This document shows, piece after piece, positions 18,974-28,113 of a stretch of 64,000 bases of DNA (position 1 is the stretch's first letter; the number at the start of each line of letters is the position of its first letter). Where the stretch lies: contig NZ_SROX01000008.1 of assembly GCF_013141915.1 (NCBI RefSeq), positions 186,001-250,000 of the forward strand. The letters run 5' to 3'. Origin of the DNA: Cupriavidus necator (lineage in GTDB: Bacteria > Pseudomonadota > Gammaproteobacteria > Burkholderiales > Burkholderiaceae). The position numbers were made by a program, and so were the translations under genes. The notes beneath the pieces were generated by a model. That model had not been told where the DNA came from and did not search any database. It saw only the letters and a list, made by a program, of their open reading frames with translations.

Positions 18974-19327
18974 TTCGCGTCGCATACGCAATTTAACTGC
19001 AAGGATCATAAGGGATTATTTCTGCTTTGGCGAGCCCGGATCAACCCGGCCGCGGCTTCCCGCACGGTTGCGCTGACAGCTTCCTGACAGGATTTCGCCC
19101 TTATGCGCAACTCTTATATAAGATATAATACTGGCTGATTCACGCGGGGCCCGGCATACCCATGCCAGTGCCCGCCGCCGGCATCAAAAGTGCCCCTGCA
19201 GGACACCGACGCCCCGCCTTCCGGCTGGAACCCGCGCGAACCAATCGCGTCCCGGCCGCGTCAAACGGGCGCCCGGTCCAGCGGGCTTACCGTCGAGTCA
19301 TCCGCCTCACCCGCAGTGTCCAGCCTC
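18974..19327 (+). promoter_or_regulatory. Intergenic region with palindromic operator and promoter for DUF3579 gene
   Basis: A weak -35 TTATGC (19101-19106) and a perfect -10 TATAAT (19124-19129) are 17 bases apart. The spacer ends in the 12-bp palindrome TCTTATATAAGA (19112-19123), whose core also occurs in the icd region. Expected transcription from near 19136 leaves a leader of about 190 bases in which I see no gene. Confidence 0.5.
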
Positions 19328-19627
19328 ATGAACCCCAACGTTCGCGAATACTTTATCCAAGGCATTACCAAGGAAGGCAAGACCTTCCGCCCGAGCGACT
19401 GGGCTGAACGACTGTGCGGCGTGATGGCGCAGTTCCGCCCCGAAGGCGACAGCGGCGATCCGCGCCTGACCTACTCGCCTTATGTGCGGCCGATCTTTGC
19501 GGGCAACGTCAAATGCGTGGTGGTGGACGTGCGCTTGCGCGACATCGAACCCAAGGCGCTGGACTTCGTGCTGAACTTTGCCCGCGACAACAACCTCCAG
19601 CTGGTGGAAGCCTGCTCGCTCGAATAA
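19328..19627 (+). CDS. DUF3579-family protein
   Basis: The 99-residue cytoplasmic protein starts MNPNVREYFIQGITKEGKTFRPSDWAERLCGVMAQF and continues with LTYSPYVRPIFAGNVKCVVVDVRLRDIEPKALDFVLNFARDNNLQL. This matches a domain of unknown function conserved in beta-proteobacteria. There is no signal peptide or membrane segment. The ATG at 19328 is where similarity begins. An in-frame GTG at 19190 would add 46 residues of low-complexity sequence and is less likely. It lies between argF and rpsT under a promoter carrying the TCTTATATAAGA palindrome. Confidence 0.85.
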   Translation: MNPNVREYFIQGITKEGKTFRPSDWAERLCGVMAQFRPEGDSGDPRLTYSPYVRPIFAGNVKCVVVDVRLRDIEPKALDFVLNFARDNNLQLVEACSLE

Positions 19628-19653
19628 GCCCGGCGGCACGGCGCCGGAAAAGC

Positions 19654-19683
19654 AAAAAAGCTCGTCGGATGACGAGCTTTTTT
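19654..19683. terminator. Bidirectional terminator between DUF3579 gene and rpsT
   Basis: GCTCGTC and GACGAGC with a 4-base loop are flanked by six A on the left and six T on the right, so the hairpin works for both the + strand gene and convergent rpsT. Confidence 0.9.
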
Positions 19684-19732
19684 GTTGGCGCATGCGCCGG
19701 TGCTGGGCCGCCTGGGGCGGCCCGGGCAGCTA

Positions 19733-19999
19733 TCAGGCAGCCATCGACTTGATGGCAGCCGACAGGCGCGACTTGTGACGCGCAGCCTTGTTCTTGTGCA
19801 CGATCTTCTTGTCGGCGATGCTGTCGATCACGGCTTGCGAGTTCTTGAAGATCTCGGCGGCAGCGGCCTTGTCGCCAGCGTCGATAGCCTTGCGGACGGC
19901 CTTGACGGCGGTGCGCAGACGCGAACGCAGGCTGGAGTTGTGAGCGTTCTGGGCAACGGCCTGGCGGGCGCGCTTGCGAGCTTGTGCGGAATTTGCCAT
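19733..19999 (-). CDS. rpsT: 30S ribosomal protein S20
   Basis: S20 binds 16S rRNA early in 30S assembly. The 88-residue, Lys/Arg/Ala-rich sequence starts [39 protein letters not shown] and ends [25 protein letters not shown], a textbook S20. The ATG at 19999 is preceded by CAGGAT. A good sigma-70 promoter lies about 115 bases upstream, leaving a leader in which the S20 autoregulation known in E. coli could act. Confidence 0.98.
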   Translation of the reverse strand: MANSAQARKRARQAVAQNAHNSSLRSRLRTAVKAVRKAIDAGDKAAAAEIFKNSQAVIDSIADKKIVHKNKAARHKSRLSAAIKSMAA

Positions 20000-20117
20000 G
20001 TAAAAATATCCTGAATTCAGATGCGTGCCGCGGGGGACACAACAATTAAGTCATATCGAGCGACCCGGGATGCACTGACACACGAATCCGGAACGCAACT
20101 GTCCTTGTGAATCGGCG

Positions 20118-20147
20118 ATTATACACAGATGCCGCCGCACAAGGCAA
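20118..20147 (-). promoter_or_regulatory. rpsT promoter
   Basis: On the minus strand -35 TTGCCT (20142-20147) and -10 TATAAT (20118-20123) are 18 bases apart. The expected start is near 20111, giving an rpsT leader of about 110 bases. Confidence 0.65.
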
Positions 20148-20326
20148 GACGCCAGGGACTTTGCCGGCGCAGGGGCCGGGCTCAGGGGGCGATCCGTATA
20201 ATATGCGCCACATTGTGCCGGAGGCACGTGGCGCGCCGGCAACTTTATTGGCCAGGCCGCGTCTCAGCGACTCCCGGCCCACAGTGCCTCGGCACCGATC
20301 CACCGTCCCGCACACCCGTCCGCATC
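20148..20326 (+). promoter_or_regulatory. murJ upstream region with -10 box
   Basis: A perfect TATAAT at 20197-20202 lies 125 bases before the murJ start. No good -35 is seen at 16-18 bases. The rest of the region shows no gene. Confidence 0.35.
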
Positions 20327-21877
20327 TTGAACCTGCTCAAAGCGCTCGCCACCATCAGCAGCCTGACGATGCTCTCACGCGTCACTGGCCTGGTGCGCGA
20401 GATCCTGATCGCCCGCGCCTTTGGCGCGTCGGACATGACCGACGCATTCAACGTGGCCTTCCGCATCCCCAACCTGCTGCGCCGCATCTTTGGCGAAGGC
20501 GCGTTCTCGCAAGCCTTCGTGCCGATCCTGGGCGAGTACCACACCAAGCGCGGCGACGCGCCGACCAAGGCGCTGGTCGACGCCGTCGCCACGGTGATGA
20601 CATGGGTGCTGATGGGCGTGTCGCTGCTGGGCGTGATCGGCGCCCCGCTGGTGATGACGGTGGTCGCCACAGGTTTCCGCGGCCAGGCCGATACCTATGC
20701 CGCGGCGGTGTTCATGACGCGGGTGATGTTCCCGTATATCGGCCTGATCTCGCTGGTGGCACTGGCGTCCGGCATCCTCAATACGTGGCGCAAGTTCGCG
20801 GTGCCGGCCTTCACGCCGGTGCTGCTCAACCTGTGCCTGATCGTGGCGGCGCTCTTCGTTGGTCCCCATATGGACCAGCCGATCTACGCGCAGGCGTGGG
20901 GGGTGCTGGTCGGCGGCGTGCTGCAATTGGCGATCCAGGTGCCGGCACTGCGGCGCCTGGGGGTAATGCCGCGCATCCGCTTCAACCTGCGCGCGGCGTG
21001 GTCGGATCCGGGCGTGCGCCGCATCCTGCGCCAGATGGGGCCGGCGCTGCTGGCCGTGTCGGTGGCGCAGGTCAGCCAGATCATCAATACCAATATCGCC
21101 TCGCGGCTTGCGGCGGGCAGTGTGTCGTACCTGACCTATGCCGACCGGCTGATGGAATTCCCCACCGCGCTGCTGGGCGTCGCGCTGGGGACGATTTTGC
21201 TGCCGAGCCTGTCCAAGGCCAACGCCTCGGGCGACCATGCCGAGTACTCGAGCCTGCTCGACTGGGGCCTGCGCCTGACCTTCCTGCTGGCCGTGCCCTG
21301 CGCGGTGGGGCTGTTCGTGTTTGGCGCGCCGCTGACCGCGGTGCTGTTCAACTACGGCAAGTTCGACGCCCATGCGGTCGAGATGACGCGCCAGGCGCTG
21401 GTCTCGTACGGCGTGGGCCTGATGGGACTGATTTCGATCAAGATCTTGGCGCCGGGCTTCTATGCGCGCCAGGATATCCGCACGCCGGTCAAGATCGCGC
21501 TGCTGGTCCTGGTGATCACGCAGGCTTGCAACTATGCGTTCGTGCCCTGGCTCGGCCATGCGGGGCTGGCGCTGTCGATCAGCGCGGGCGCCACCCTCAA
21601 TGCCCTGCTGCTGTTCTTCGGCCTGCGCCGCCGAGGCCTGTACCGTCCCGCGCCGGGCTGGTGGCTGTTCCTGGCGCAGCTGAGCGCATCGGTCCTGCTG
21701 CTGTCCGGCATGCTGCTCTGGTTCGCGCGCAACTTCGACTGGATCGGGCTGGGCGCGACGCCGCTGCTGCGCATCGCACTGCTGGCTTCGTGCCTGGTAC
21801 TTGCAGCGGTGGTCTACTTCGGTACACTGTGGCTCATGGGACTGCGCTACTCTGCCTTCAGGCGCCGGGCCGGCTGA
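20327..21877 (+). CDS. murJ: Lipid II flippase MurJ
   Basis: MurJ moves lipid II across the inner membrane for peptidoglycan synthesis. About 14 hydrophobic segments of the MVF/MOP superfamily are visible, with TMLSRVTGLVREILIARAFGAS at the start, DAFNVAFRIPNLLRRIFGEGAFSQAFVP and the PSLSKAN stretch. At 516 residues the length is typical. I chose the TTG at 20327 because it yields MNLLKALATISSLTMLSRVTG, the usual family start; the frame further upstream lacks similarity. Confidence 0.95.
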   Translation: MNLLKALATISSLTMLSRVTGLVREILIARAFGASDMTDAFNVAFRIPNLLRRIFGEGAFSQAFVPILGEYHTKRGDAPTKALVDAVATVMTWVLMGVSLLGVIGAPLVMTVVATGFRGQADTYAAAVFMTRVMFPYIGLISLVALASGILNTWRKFAVPAFTPVLLNLCLIVAALFVGPHMDQPIYAQAWGVLVGGVLQLAIQVPALRRLGVMPRIRFNLRAAWSDPGVRRILRQMGPALLAVSVAQVSQIINTNIASRLAAGSVSYLTYADRLMEFPTALLGVALGTILLPSLSKANASGDHAEYSSLLDWGLRLTFLLAVPCAVGLFVFGAPLTAVLFNYGKFDAHAVEMTRQALVSYGVGLMGLISIKILAPGFYARQDIRTPVKIALLVLVITQACNYAFVPWLGHAGLALSISAGATLNALLLFFGLRRRGLYRPAPGWWLFLAQLSASVLLLSGMLLWFARNFDWIGLGATPLLRIALLASCLVLAAVVYFGTLWLMGLRYSAFRRRAG

Positions 21878-21968
21878 TGGGCCTGCGGAATGCGCCAACG
21901 CCGGCTGAATGGCCGGCAATGGTGACCCCCGCTGCGCACGGTGCCGGCGGCTGCACCGGGAAACCGAC

Positions 21969-22817
21969 ATGACATCCACCAAAGTCCTGGATTATTTCGC
22001 CAGCCTCGTGGCCGACGAAAACGGCATCCCGCTGACCGAGACCGCGCTGTCCGTCGCGCAGGATGCCTACCCCGATTTGGACCTGCAGGGCGAACTGGCG
22101 GCGCTGGACGTGCTGGCGTTGCGCCTGAAGCGCAGGATCGCCGAAGGCACCCCCGCGATCCAGCGGCTGCGGCTGCTGAACCATTTCTTCTTTCGCGATC
22201 TCGGCTTCGGCGCGAACGCCAACGACTACTACGACCCCGACAACTCCTACCTGAACGTGGTGCTGCGCCAGCGCCGCGGCATCCCGATCTCGCTGGCGGT
22301 GCTACACATGGAGCTGGGCCAGCAGATCGGCCTGCCGCTCAAGGGGGTGTCGTTCCCTAACCATTTCCTGCTGCGGATGACGATCCCGGCCGGGGAAGTG
22401 ATACTGGACCCGCTCACCGGCGAGACCCTGTCGAAGGAACAGCTGCAGGAAATGCTGGACCCATACCTGGAGCGCGAGGGCATCAGCGACGCCAGCCAGG
22501 TGCCGCTGGGCCTGTTCCTGCGCGCGGCGAGCCACCGCGAGATCATCGCGCGCATGCTGCGCAACCTGAAGGCGATCTATCTGCAGGAGTCGCGCTGGCA
22601 GCGGCTGCTGGCAGTGCAGAACCGGCTGGTGATCCTGCTGCCGGGGTCGATCGAAGAAGTGCGCGACCGCGGCCTGGCTTATGCCAACCTGGAGTGCTTC
22701 CGCCCCGCGCTGGCTGACCTGGAAGCCTATGTCCAGGCGCGCCCCGACGCCGCCGATATCGGCCAGATCCGCGAACGCATGCCGGCGCTGCGGATGATGA
22801 GCCGCAGCCTCAGCTGA
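21969..22817 (+). CDS. SirB1-family protein (transglutaminase-like fold with TPR)
   Basis: The 282-residue cytoplasmic protein belongs to the SirB1/DUF1347-type family. Key stretches are LLNHFFFRDLGFGANANDYYDPDNSYLNVVLRQRRGIPISLAVL, KGVSFPNHFLLRM and ILDPLTGETL, the transglutaminase-like core, here without an obvious catalytic Cys. A C-terminal helical region (REIIARMLRNLKAIYLQESRWQRLLAVQNRLVILLP) resembles a TPR unit. The ATG at 21969 is the first Met of the conserved domain. Its exact function is unknown. The stop codon lies inside a 30-bp perfect palindrome shared with convergent dedA. Confidence 0.85.
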   Translation: MTSTKVLDYFASLVADENGIPLTETALSVAQDAYPDLDLQGELAALDVLALRLKRRIAEGTPAIQRLRLLNHFFFRDLGFGANANDYYDPDNSYLNVVLRQRRGIPISLAVLHMELGQQIGLPLKGVSFPNHFLLRMTIPAGEVILDPLTGETLSKEQLQEMLDPYLEREGISDASQVPLGLFLRAASHREIIARMLRNLKAIYLQESRWQRLLAVQNRLVILLPGSIEEVRDRGLAYANLECFRPALADLEAYVQARPDAADIGQIRERMPALRMMSRSLS

Positions 22818-22842
22818 GGCGGCTCAATTGAGCCGCCTCAGC
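22813..22842. terminator. 30-bp perfect palindrome carrying both convergent stop codons
   Basis: The two 15-base halves (GCTGAGGCGGCTCAA and its complement) meet without a loop. The halves hold the end of the SirB1 gene (stop at 22815-22817) and the stop of the dedA gene (22838-22840). As RNA it would form a strong hairpin in either direction, although T runs are absent. Confidence 0.6.
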
Positions 22843-23503
22843 GCTCCACCCGCGTGGGACGGCGGCGGTTGCCGCGCACCAGTTTCCACAGGCCGCCCAG
22901 CACCAGCGGCACCACGGCCGCGCCGATGCCGGCCAGCACGATCAGGTTCAGGTACTGGCGGATGAACGGCAGGTTGCCGAAGAAGTAGCCGGCAAAGACC
23001 AGGCCAACCACCCAGGCCACGGCGCCGACCACGTTGAACATCTGGAAGCGCGCGAAGGTCATTTGCGACACCCCGGCCACGAACGGCGCGAAGGTGCGCA
23101 CGATCGGCACGAAGCGCGCCATCACCAGCGTCTTGCCGCCGTGCCGCTCATAGAAGTCATGGGTGCGGCGCAACGCATCCTGGTCCAGGAAGCGCCACTG
23201 GTGGTCGAATACCTTGGGCCCGATCCAGCTTCCCACCAGGTAGTTGACGGTATTGCCGGAGATGGCCGCCACCAGCAGCAGGCCGATCAGTGCCCATTCA
23301 TTCATGGCCCCGGTCGCGCAGAAGGCGCCCGCGATAAACAGCAGCGAGTCGCCCGGTAGGAACGGCAGGACCACCAGCCCGGTCTCGGCGAAAACAATCA
23401 GGAACAGGATGGCATAGACCCAGTGGCCGTACTGGTCGATGACCGTGCCGAGGTATTTGTCGACATGCACCAGCATGTCGATGAGCTGCAAAGCGAGATC
23501 CAA
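22838..23503 (-). CDS. DedA-family membrane protein
   Basis: DedA proteins are inner-membrane proteins related to the VTT/SNARE-associated family; members act in membrane homeostasis, and some have been shown to recycle polyprenyl-phosphate lipid carriers. Hallmarks are ETGLVVLPFLPGDSLLFIAGAF near the N-terminus and the RFVPIVRTFAPFVAGVSQMTFARFQMFNVVGAVAWV motif with paired basic residues. At 221 residues it is normal. I favour the TTG at 23503 (MDLALQLID, with GGGGAA upstream), where family similarity starts. An ATG at 23542 would add 13 residues without a ribosome site. The tail is basic (RGNRRRPTRVER). Confidence 0.88.
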   Translation of the reverse strand: MDLALQLIDMLVHVDKYLGTVIDQYGHWVYAILFLIVFAETGLVVLPFLPGDSLLFIAGAFCATGAMNEWALIGLLLVAAISGNTVNYLVGSWIGPKVFDHQWRFLDQDALRRTHDFYERHGGKTLVMARFVPIVRTFAPFVAGVSQMTFARFQMFNVVGAVAWVVGLVFAGYFFGNLPFIRQYLNLIVLAGIGAAVVPLVLGGLWKLVRGNRRRPTRVER

Positions 23504-23645
23504 GTCTTTCCCCGTGTGGTGTATTGACTGTTTCGTTTCCATGCGGCGCCGGTGTCCCAGCCACGCCGCCATGGCCTGAATCATACAAGAGCGGCCGCGC
23601 CTTTCCCTCACCTGGGCAACCCGTCTGCGTGGGGGAACGTCCACG

Positions 23646-23651
23646 TATAAT
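23646..23651 (+). promoter_or_regulatory. mutL -10 box
   Basis: A perfect TATAAT ends only six bases before the mutL ATG at 23658, so the expected transcript starts at or next to the start codon. The -35 is poor. Confidence 0.45.
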
Positions 23652-23657
23652 CGGCGG

Positions 23658-25652
23658 ATGCCAGCCTCTCCTTCCAGCACCGCCTTGCGCACCACCCAGC
23701 AACCGCGCCCGATCCGGCCCCTGCCGGACCAGCTCATCAGCCAGATCGCCGCGGGCGAAGTGGTGGAACGGCCGGCGTCGGTGGTCAAGGAACTGCTGGA
23801 AAACGCGCTCGATGCCGGCGCCACGCAGCTTGGCATCCGGCTCGAGGAAGGCGGCGTGCGGCGCATTGTCATCACCGACAACGGCTGCGGGATTCCTGCC
23901 GCCGAACTGCCGGTGGCGCTGATGCGGCACGCCACCAGCAAGATCGCATCGCTCGACGAACTCGAATCGGTGCTGACGCTGGGCTTCCGCGGCGAGGCCC
24001 TGGCCTCGATCGCTTCAGTATCGCAGCTGTCGCTGACCAGCCGCACCGCGGCCGATGCGCATGCGACTCAGGTCAGCGCCGATTCGGGTACGGTGCAGCC
24101 GGCTTCCGGCGGCGTCGGCACCACCGTCGACGTGCAGCACCTCTACTTCAACACGCCGGCGCGCAGAAAGTTCCTCAAAACGGAACAAACCGAGCTGGGC
24201 CACTGCCTGGAAATGGTCCGGCGGGTGGCGCTGGCACGGCCGGACGTGACCGTCTCGGTGCACCATAACGGCAAGCCGCTGGAGCACTGGAATGCCGGCG
24301 ACGTCGCGACCCGTACGGCGCAGGTGCTGGGCACCGACTTCGCCCGGGCCCGGCTGGCGCTGGACGAGCACGCCGACACCCTGAGCCTGTATGGCTTTGC
24401 CGGGCTGCCCACCGCCTCGCGCGGACGGCCGGACCAGCAGTACTTCTTTGTCAACGGCCGTTTCGTGCGCGACAAGCTGCTCAACCATGCGGTGCGCAGC
24501 GCTTACCAGGACGTGTTGCACGGGGACCGCTTCCCGTCCTATGTGCTGTGCCTGGACCTGCCGCCGGAGATGGTCGACGTCAACGTCCACCCGTCCAAGA
24601 TCGAGGTACGTTTCCGCGAATCTCGCGCGGTGCACCAGTTTGTCTACCATGCGGTGCAGCGCTGCCTGGCGCGCCAGGCCGGCGCCAACGGCGACAGCCT
24701 GCATACCGATGCCGACGGCGTGATCACGCTGCCGCCCGGCGCCGCGCCGACAGCCGGCGCAACCGGGCCGGCCGCCGGCGGCGCGGGCCAATGGATCAAC
24801 TATTCGGCGGCACGGCAGACCGAACTGGGCATTGCCCAGCCGCGCCAGGCGTACCTGGGCATGGTGCGCGAAGCCACGGCACCGGCGCCACGCCCGTACG
24901 GCACGCAGGGGACGGCTTCCGGCGGTTGGACCGGCGCGTCGGCGCAACCGCCGGCATGGCTGGCCGACGCCCAGGCCGCGCGCGCCGGGGATCCGCCCGG
25001 CCTGCTGGACCGGCTGCCGCCGGTTGCGGCAATTGCCGATGCCGAACCCCAAGCCGGCGCTGCCGACGAACACCCGCTCGGCTATGCCATCGCCCAATTG
25101 CACGGCATCTACGTGCTGGCGCAGAACGCGCGCGGACTGGTGCTGGTCGACATGCATGCGGCGCACGAGCGCATCCTCTATGAGCAGATCAAGGCCGGAC
25201 TCGACGCGCGCGACCTGGCCGTGCAGCCGCTGCTGATCCCCGTCACGCTGCCCGCCAGCCCGGTCGAGATCGGCGTCGCCGAAGAACACCAGGAGACGCT
25301 GACGCTGCTGGGCTTCGATATCGCCCCGGTGTCGCCGACCACGCTGGCGGTGCGGGCGGTGCCGGTGCTGCTGCAGCAGGCAGACGCCGAGGCGCTGGCG
25401 CGTGACGTGCTGCGCGACCTGCATGCCTACGGCGGCTCGCGCGTGCTGGCCGAGCGCCGCAACGAACTGCTCGCCACCCTGGCCTGCCATAGCGCGGTGC
25501 GCGCCAACCGCAAGCTCACCGTCGAGGAAATGAACGCGCTGTTGCGCCAGATGGAGCACACCGAGCGCGCCGACCAGTGCAACCACGGCCGGCCCACCTG
25601 GGTGCAGCTGAGCGTGGCCGAGCTCGACCGGCTGTTCCTGCGCGGGCAATAA
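23658..25652 (+). CDS. mutL: DNA mismatch repair protein MutL
   Basis: MutL is a GHKL ATPase that links MutS mismatch recognition to downstream repair. GHKL motifs are clear: [12 protein letters not shown] (Asn of motif I), [35 protein letters not shown] and [24 protein letters not shown] linker rich in Ala, Pro and Gly spans roughly residues 355-455. The C-terminal dimerisation domain runs from [36 protein letters not shown] to the end. DMHAAHERI is followed by no metal-binding DQHA(X)2E(X)4E site with a Lys, so endonuclease activity of the MutL-alpha type is not evident. At 664 residues it is full length. miaA follows 31 bases later, the classic mutL-miaA pair. Confidence 0.97.
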   Translation: MPASPSSTALRTTQQPRPIRPLPDQLISQIAAGEVVERPASVVKELLENALDAGATQLGIRLEEGGVRRIVITDNGCGIPAAELPVALMRHATSKIASLDELESVLTLGFRGEALASIASVSQLSLTSRTAADAHATQVSADSGTVQPASGGVGTTVDVQHLYFNTPARRKFLKTEQTELGHCLEMVRRVALARPDVTVSVHHNGKPLEHWNAGDVATRTAQVLGTDFARARLALDEHADTLSLYGFAGLPTASRGRPDQQYFFVNGRFVRDKLLNHAVRSAYQDVLHGDRFPSYVLCLDLPPEMVDVNVHPSKIEVRFRESRAVHQFVYHAVQRCLARQAGANGDSLHTDADGVITLPPGAAPTAGATGPAAGGAGQWINYSAARQTELGIAQPRQAYLGMVREATAPAPRPYGTQGTASGGWTGASAQPPAWLADAQAARAGDPPGLLDRLPPVAAIADAEPQAGAADEHPLGYAIAQLHGIYVLAQNARGLVLVDMHAAHERILYEQIKAGLDARDLAVQPLLIPVTLPASPVEIGVAEEHQETLTLLGFDIAPVSPTTLAVRAVPVLLQQADAEALARDVLRDLHAYGGSRVLAERRNELLATLACHSAVRANRKLTVEEMNALLRQMEHTERADQCNHGRPTWVQLSVAELDRLFLRGQ

Positions 25653-25683
25653 GCCGCGCGCCTCCTGGATTCAAGGCTTGTCG

Positions 25684-26652
25684 ATGTCCGCCGTCCCCCA
25701 CCATTCCGCCGCGCATCCGCCGGTAATCTGCCTGCTCGGCCCCACCGCGTCGGGCAAGACCGCCGCCGCGCTGGCGCTGGCGGCCGACGCGCCGGTGGAG
25801 ATCATCAGCCTGGACTCGGCGCTGGTGTACCGCGAGATGGATATCGGCACCGCCAAGCCCACGCGCGAAGAACTGGCCGTGGCGCCGCACCACCTGATCG
25901 ACATCATCGACCCGGCCGACAGCTACTCGGCCGCGCAGTTTGTCGGCGATGCCGAACGGCTGATCGGGCAGATCCGCGCGCGCGGCCATGTGCCGCTGAT
26001 CGTGGGCGGCACCATGCTGTATTACAAGGCGCTGACGCAGGGCCTCAACGACCTGCCGCAAGCCGACGCCGCGCTGCGCGCCGAGCTGGACCAGCTGGCC
26101 GCCGAACGCGGCTGGCCGGCGCTGCATGCAATGCTGGCCGAGGTCGACCCGGTCACCGCGGCCCGGCTCGCCCCCAATGACGCGCAGCGCATCCAGCGCG
26201 CACTGGAAATCCATCGGCTCTCCGGCCAGCCGATGTCGGCGCTGCTGGCGCGCCAGGCCGAGGGCCGTACCTTTGCCGGCGCGGCCGACCAGCGCTACCG
26301 CGTGATCGCGCTCGAGCCCTCCGACCGGCTGAAGCTGCATGCCCGCATCGCGCAGCGCTATGACGCCATGCTGGCCCACGGCTTTATCGACGAGGTCGAG
26401 CGGCTGCGCGCGCGCGGCGACCTCCATCCCGGGCTGCCTTCGATCCGCTGTGTTGGCTACCGGCAGGTGTGGGAGTACCTGGACGGCGACGCCGACTTTG
26501 CCACCATGCGCGAGCGCGGCATCGCCGCCACGCGCCAGCTGTGCAAGCGCCAGCTGACCTGGCTGCGCAGCACGCCCGAGCGGCTGGTGGTCGATTGCCT
26601 GGCGCCCGATTATGTCGACCAGGTGCGCAAGCTGGCGGACTTCGGGCACTAA
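25684..26652 (+). CDS. miaA: tRNA dimethylallyltransferase
   Basis: MiaA prenylates A37 of tRNAs that read codons starting with U. The P-loop [15 protein letters not shown] near residue 20, [21 protein letters not shown], the HHLIDIIDP and YSAAQFV stretches, [11 protein letters not shown] and the C-terminal [13 protein letters not shown] are all standard. At 322 residues the length is normal. The TTG at 25678 is in frame only two codons upstream; I prefer ATG at 25684. It is probably co-transcribed with mutL. Confidence 0.97.
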   Translation: MSAVPHHSAAHPPVICLLGPTASGKTAAALALAADAPVEIISLDSALVYREMDIGTAKPTREELAVAPHHLIDIIDPADSYSAAQFVGDAERLIGQIRARGHVPLIVGGTMLYYKALTQGLNDLPQADAALRAELDQLAAERGWPALHAMLAEVDPVTAARLAPNDAQRIQRALEIHRLSGQPMSALLARQAEGRTFAGAADQRYRVIALEPSDRLKLHARIAQRYDAMLAHGFIDEVERLRARGDLHPGLPSIRCVGYRQVWEYLDGDADFATMRERGIAATRQLCKRQLTWLRSTPERLVVDCLAPDYVDQVRKLADFGH

Positions 26653-26728
26653 GCCAGCACGCGGCTGGCTTGGCGAGTGACGGACGGGCGATAATTCCGA
26701 ATCCCTGCTCTCCGGAAAACCGACCCGA

Positions 26729-27229
26729 ATGTCCAAGCCTGCCTTCACGCTACGCCCCGCCACCGCCGCCGACAGCGAAACGCTGTTCAACCTGATCCTG
26801 GCGCTGGCCGAGTACGAAAAACTGACGCATATCGTCGAAGCCACGCCGCAGAAGATCGAGGCCGCGCTGTTCGGCGCGAAGCCGCAGGCCGAGGCCGTGC
26901 TGGTCGAAGTCGATGCCGAAGCGGGGCGCAAGGCGGTCGGCTTTGCCCTCTTCTTCCATAATTTCTCGACCTTCCTTGCCAAGCCCGGTCTGTACCTGGA
27001 AGACCTGTATGTCGATCCAGCGTGGCGCGGCCAAGGCCTGGGCAAGACTTTGCTCAAGCACCTGGCGGCACTGGCGCTCGAGCGTGGCTGCGGCCGCTTC
27101 GAATGGTCGGTGCTGGACTGGAACCAGCCGTCGATCGATTTCTACCAGGCCATGGGCGCCGATGTGCTGCCCGACTGGCGCATCTGCCGCGTGACCGGCG
27201 CCGCCCTGGACAAGCTGGGCGCGAAGTAA
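26729..27229 (+). CDS. GNAT-family N-acetyltransferase
   Basis: The 166-residue protein carries a full GNAT fold: FTLRPATAADSETLFNLILALAEYEKL at the N-terminus, GLYLEDLYVDPAWRGQGLGKTLLKHLAALALERGC with the acetyl-CoA loop RGQGLGK, and FEWSVLDWNQPSIDFYQAMGADVLPDW. The last segment is typical of the spermidine/spermine (diamine) or thialysine acetyltransferase subgroup, so a polyamine-like or amino-acid substrate is plausible but unproven. The ATG follows miaA by 76 bases. Confidence 0.88.
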   Translation: MSKPAFTLRPATAADSETLFNLILALAEYEKLTHIVEATPQKIEAALFGAKPQAEAVLVEVDAEAGRKAVGFALFFHNFSTFLAKPGLYLEDLYVDPAWRGQGLGKTLLKHLAALALERGCGRFEWSVLDWNQPSIDFYQAMGADVLPDWRICRVTGAALDKLGAK

Positions 27230-27283
27230 CGCAGCAACGGGTGCACCGGCGGGTCCACCGGCGGTGTTATACACTTGATATCG

Positions 27284-27297
27284 AACCGCCATACAAT
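27284..27297. promoter_or_regulatory. Copy 1 of a 14-bp word shared by the GntR gene and transporter operon
   Basis: AACCGCCATACAAT occurs 42 bases before the GntR gene and again at 33228-33241 upstream of the MFS-hydantoinase operon. Its last six bases could also serve as a -10 (TACAAT) for the regulator gene. I infer that it is an operator for the GntR protein, allowing autoregulation. Confidence 0.5.
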
Positions 27298-27338
27298 GAC
27301 GGCACCAACTGTCTTTTTTCCGGACCGCGCCAACCGCC

Positions 27339-28082
27339 ATGCCTCGCACCAAAGCCGCACCGCCCGCACAGCCCACCGACGGTATCGCTGACGCCGAGGC
27401 GGACGGCGCGCGCGGCGCATCGGTCGACGAAATTGCGGATCGCATCCTGACCGCGATCTGGGAGCACCGCCTGCCGCCGGGCACCAAGCTGGTGGAAGAA
27501 AAGCTGGGCGGCGTGTTCGGCGTCAGCCGCACCAAGGTGCGCCTTGCCTTCGCCAAGCTGGCGCACGAGGGCGTGCTGACCGTCCACCCCAACCGGGGCA
27601 CCTTCGTCTCGAGTCCGAGCGTGGCCGAAGCGCGCCAGGTGTTGCATTCGCGTCATCTGCTGGAGCCGGCGCTGGTGCATGACCTCGCCGGCGTGATTGG
27701 CGCCCCGGGTGTGCGCGCACTGCGCGAGACCACGCGGCAGGAAGCACAGGCGCGCGACAGCAACGACCGGCGCGCCATCATCCGGCTGTCGGGCGAGTTC
27801 CACTGCAAGCTGGCCGAGATGACGGGCAACCAGTACCTGGGCAAGTACATGCGCGAACTGTGCTCGCTGACCTGCCTGATCATCGCGCTCTATGACGCGC
27901 CGGGCGTGCCGTCGTGCCCGCACCATGAGCACGACGATATCGTCGATGCGCTCGAAGCCGGCGACGGCGAACGCGCCGCGCGGCTGATGCGCGAGCACCT
28001 CGGCCACGTCGAAAGCACGTTGCGGCTGGAATTGCCCGCGGAAGAAAAGGTAGACCTGGAAGCGGTGTTCGCCGCGGTCTGA
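27339..28082 (+). CDS. GntR-family regulator, FadR/FCD subfamily
   Basis: The 247-residue regulator has an N-terminal winged helix (about residues 30-95: ASVDEIADRILTAIWEHRLPPGTKLVEEKLGGVFGVSRTKVRLAFAKLAHEGVLTVHPNRGTFV). It is followed by an all-helical FCD ligand domain with metal-site-like His residues in GEFHCKLAEM, PSCPHHEHDDIVDAL and MREHLGHVE. Such proteins usually repress a neighbouring catabolic operon and release DNA when a carboxylate ligand binds. It is convergent with the racemase-amidase-hydantoinase-MFS operon and shares a 14-bp upstream word with it, which makes that operon the likely target. Confidence 0.9.
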   Translation: MPRTKAAPPAQPTDGIADAEADGARGASVDEIADRILTAIWEHRLPPGTKLVEEKLGGVFGVSRTKVRLAFAKLAHEGVLTVHPNRGTFVSSPSVAEARQVLHSRHLLEPALVHDLAGVIGAPGVRALRETTRQEAQARDSNDRRAIIRLSGEFHCKLAEMTGNQYLGKYMRELCSLTCLIIALYDAPGVPSCPHHEHDDIVDALEAGDGERAARLMREHLGHVESTLRLELPAEEKVDLEAVFAAV

Positions 28083-28113
28083 GCCGCGGCGTTACCGTAG
28101 GGGGAAATGCGGC

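Noticed and set aside
20107..21972. Open frame of about 621 codons overlapping murJ on the + strand
   Set aside because: murJ in another frame has a full family match; the overlapping frame is Arg/Ala/Gly-rich noise typical of GC-rich sequence.
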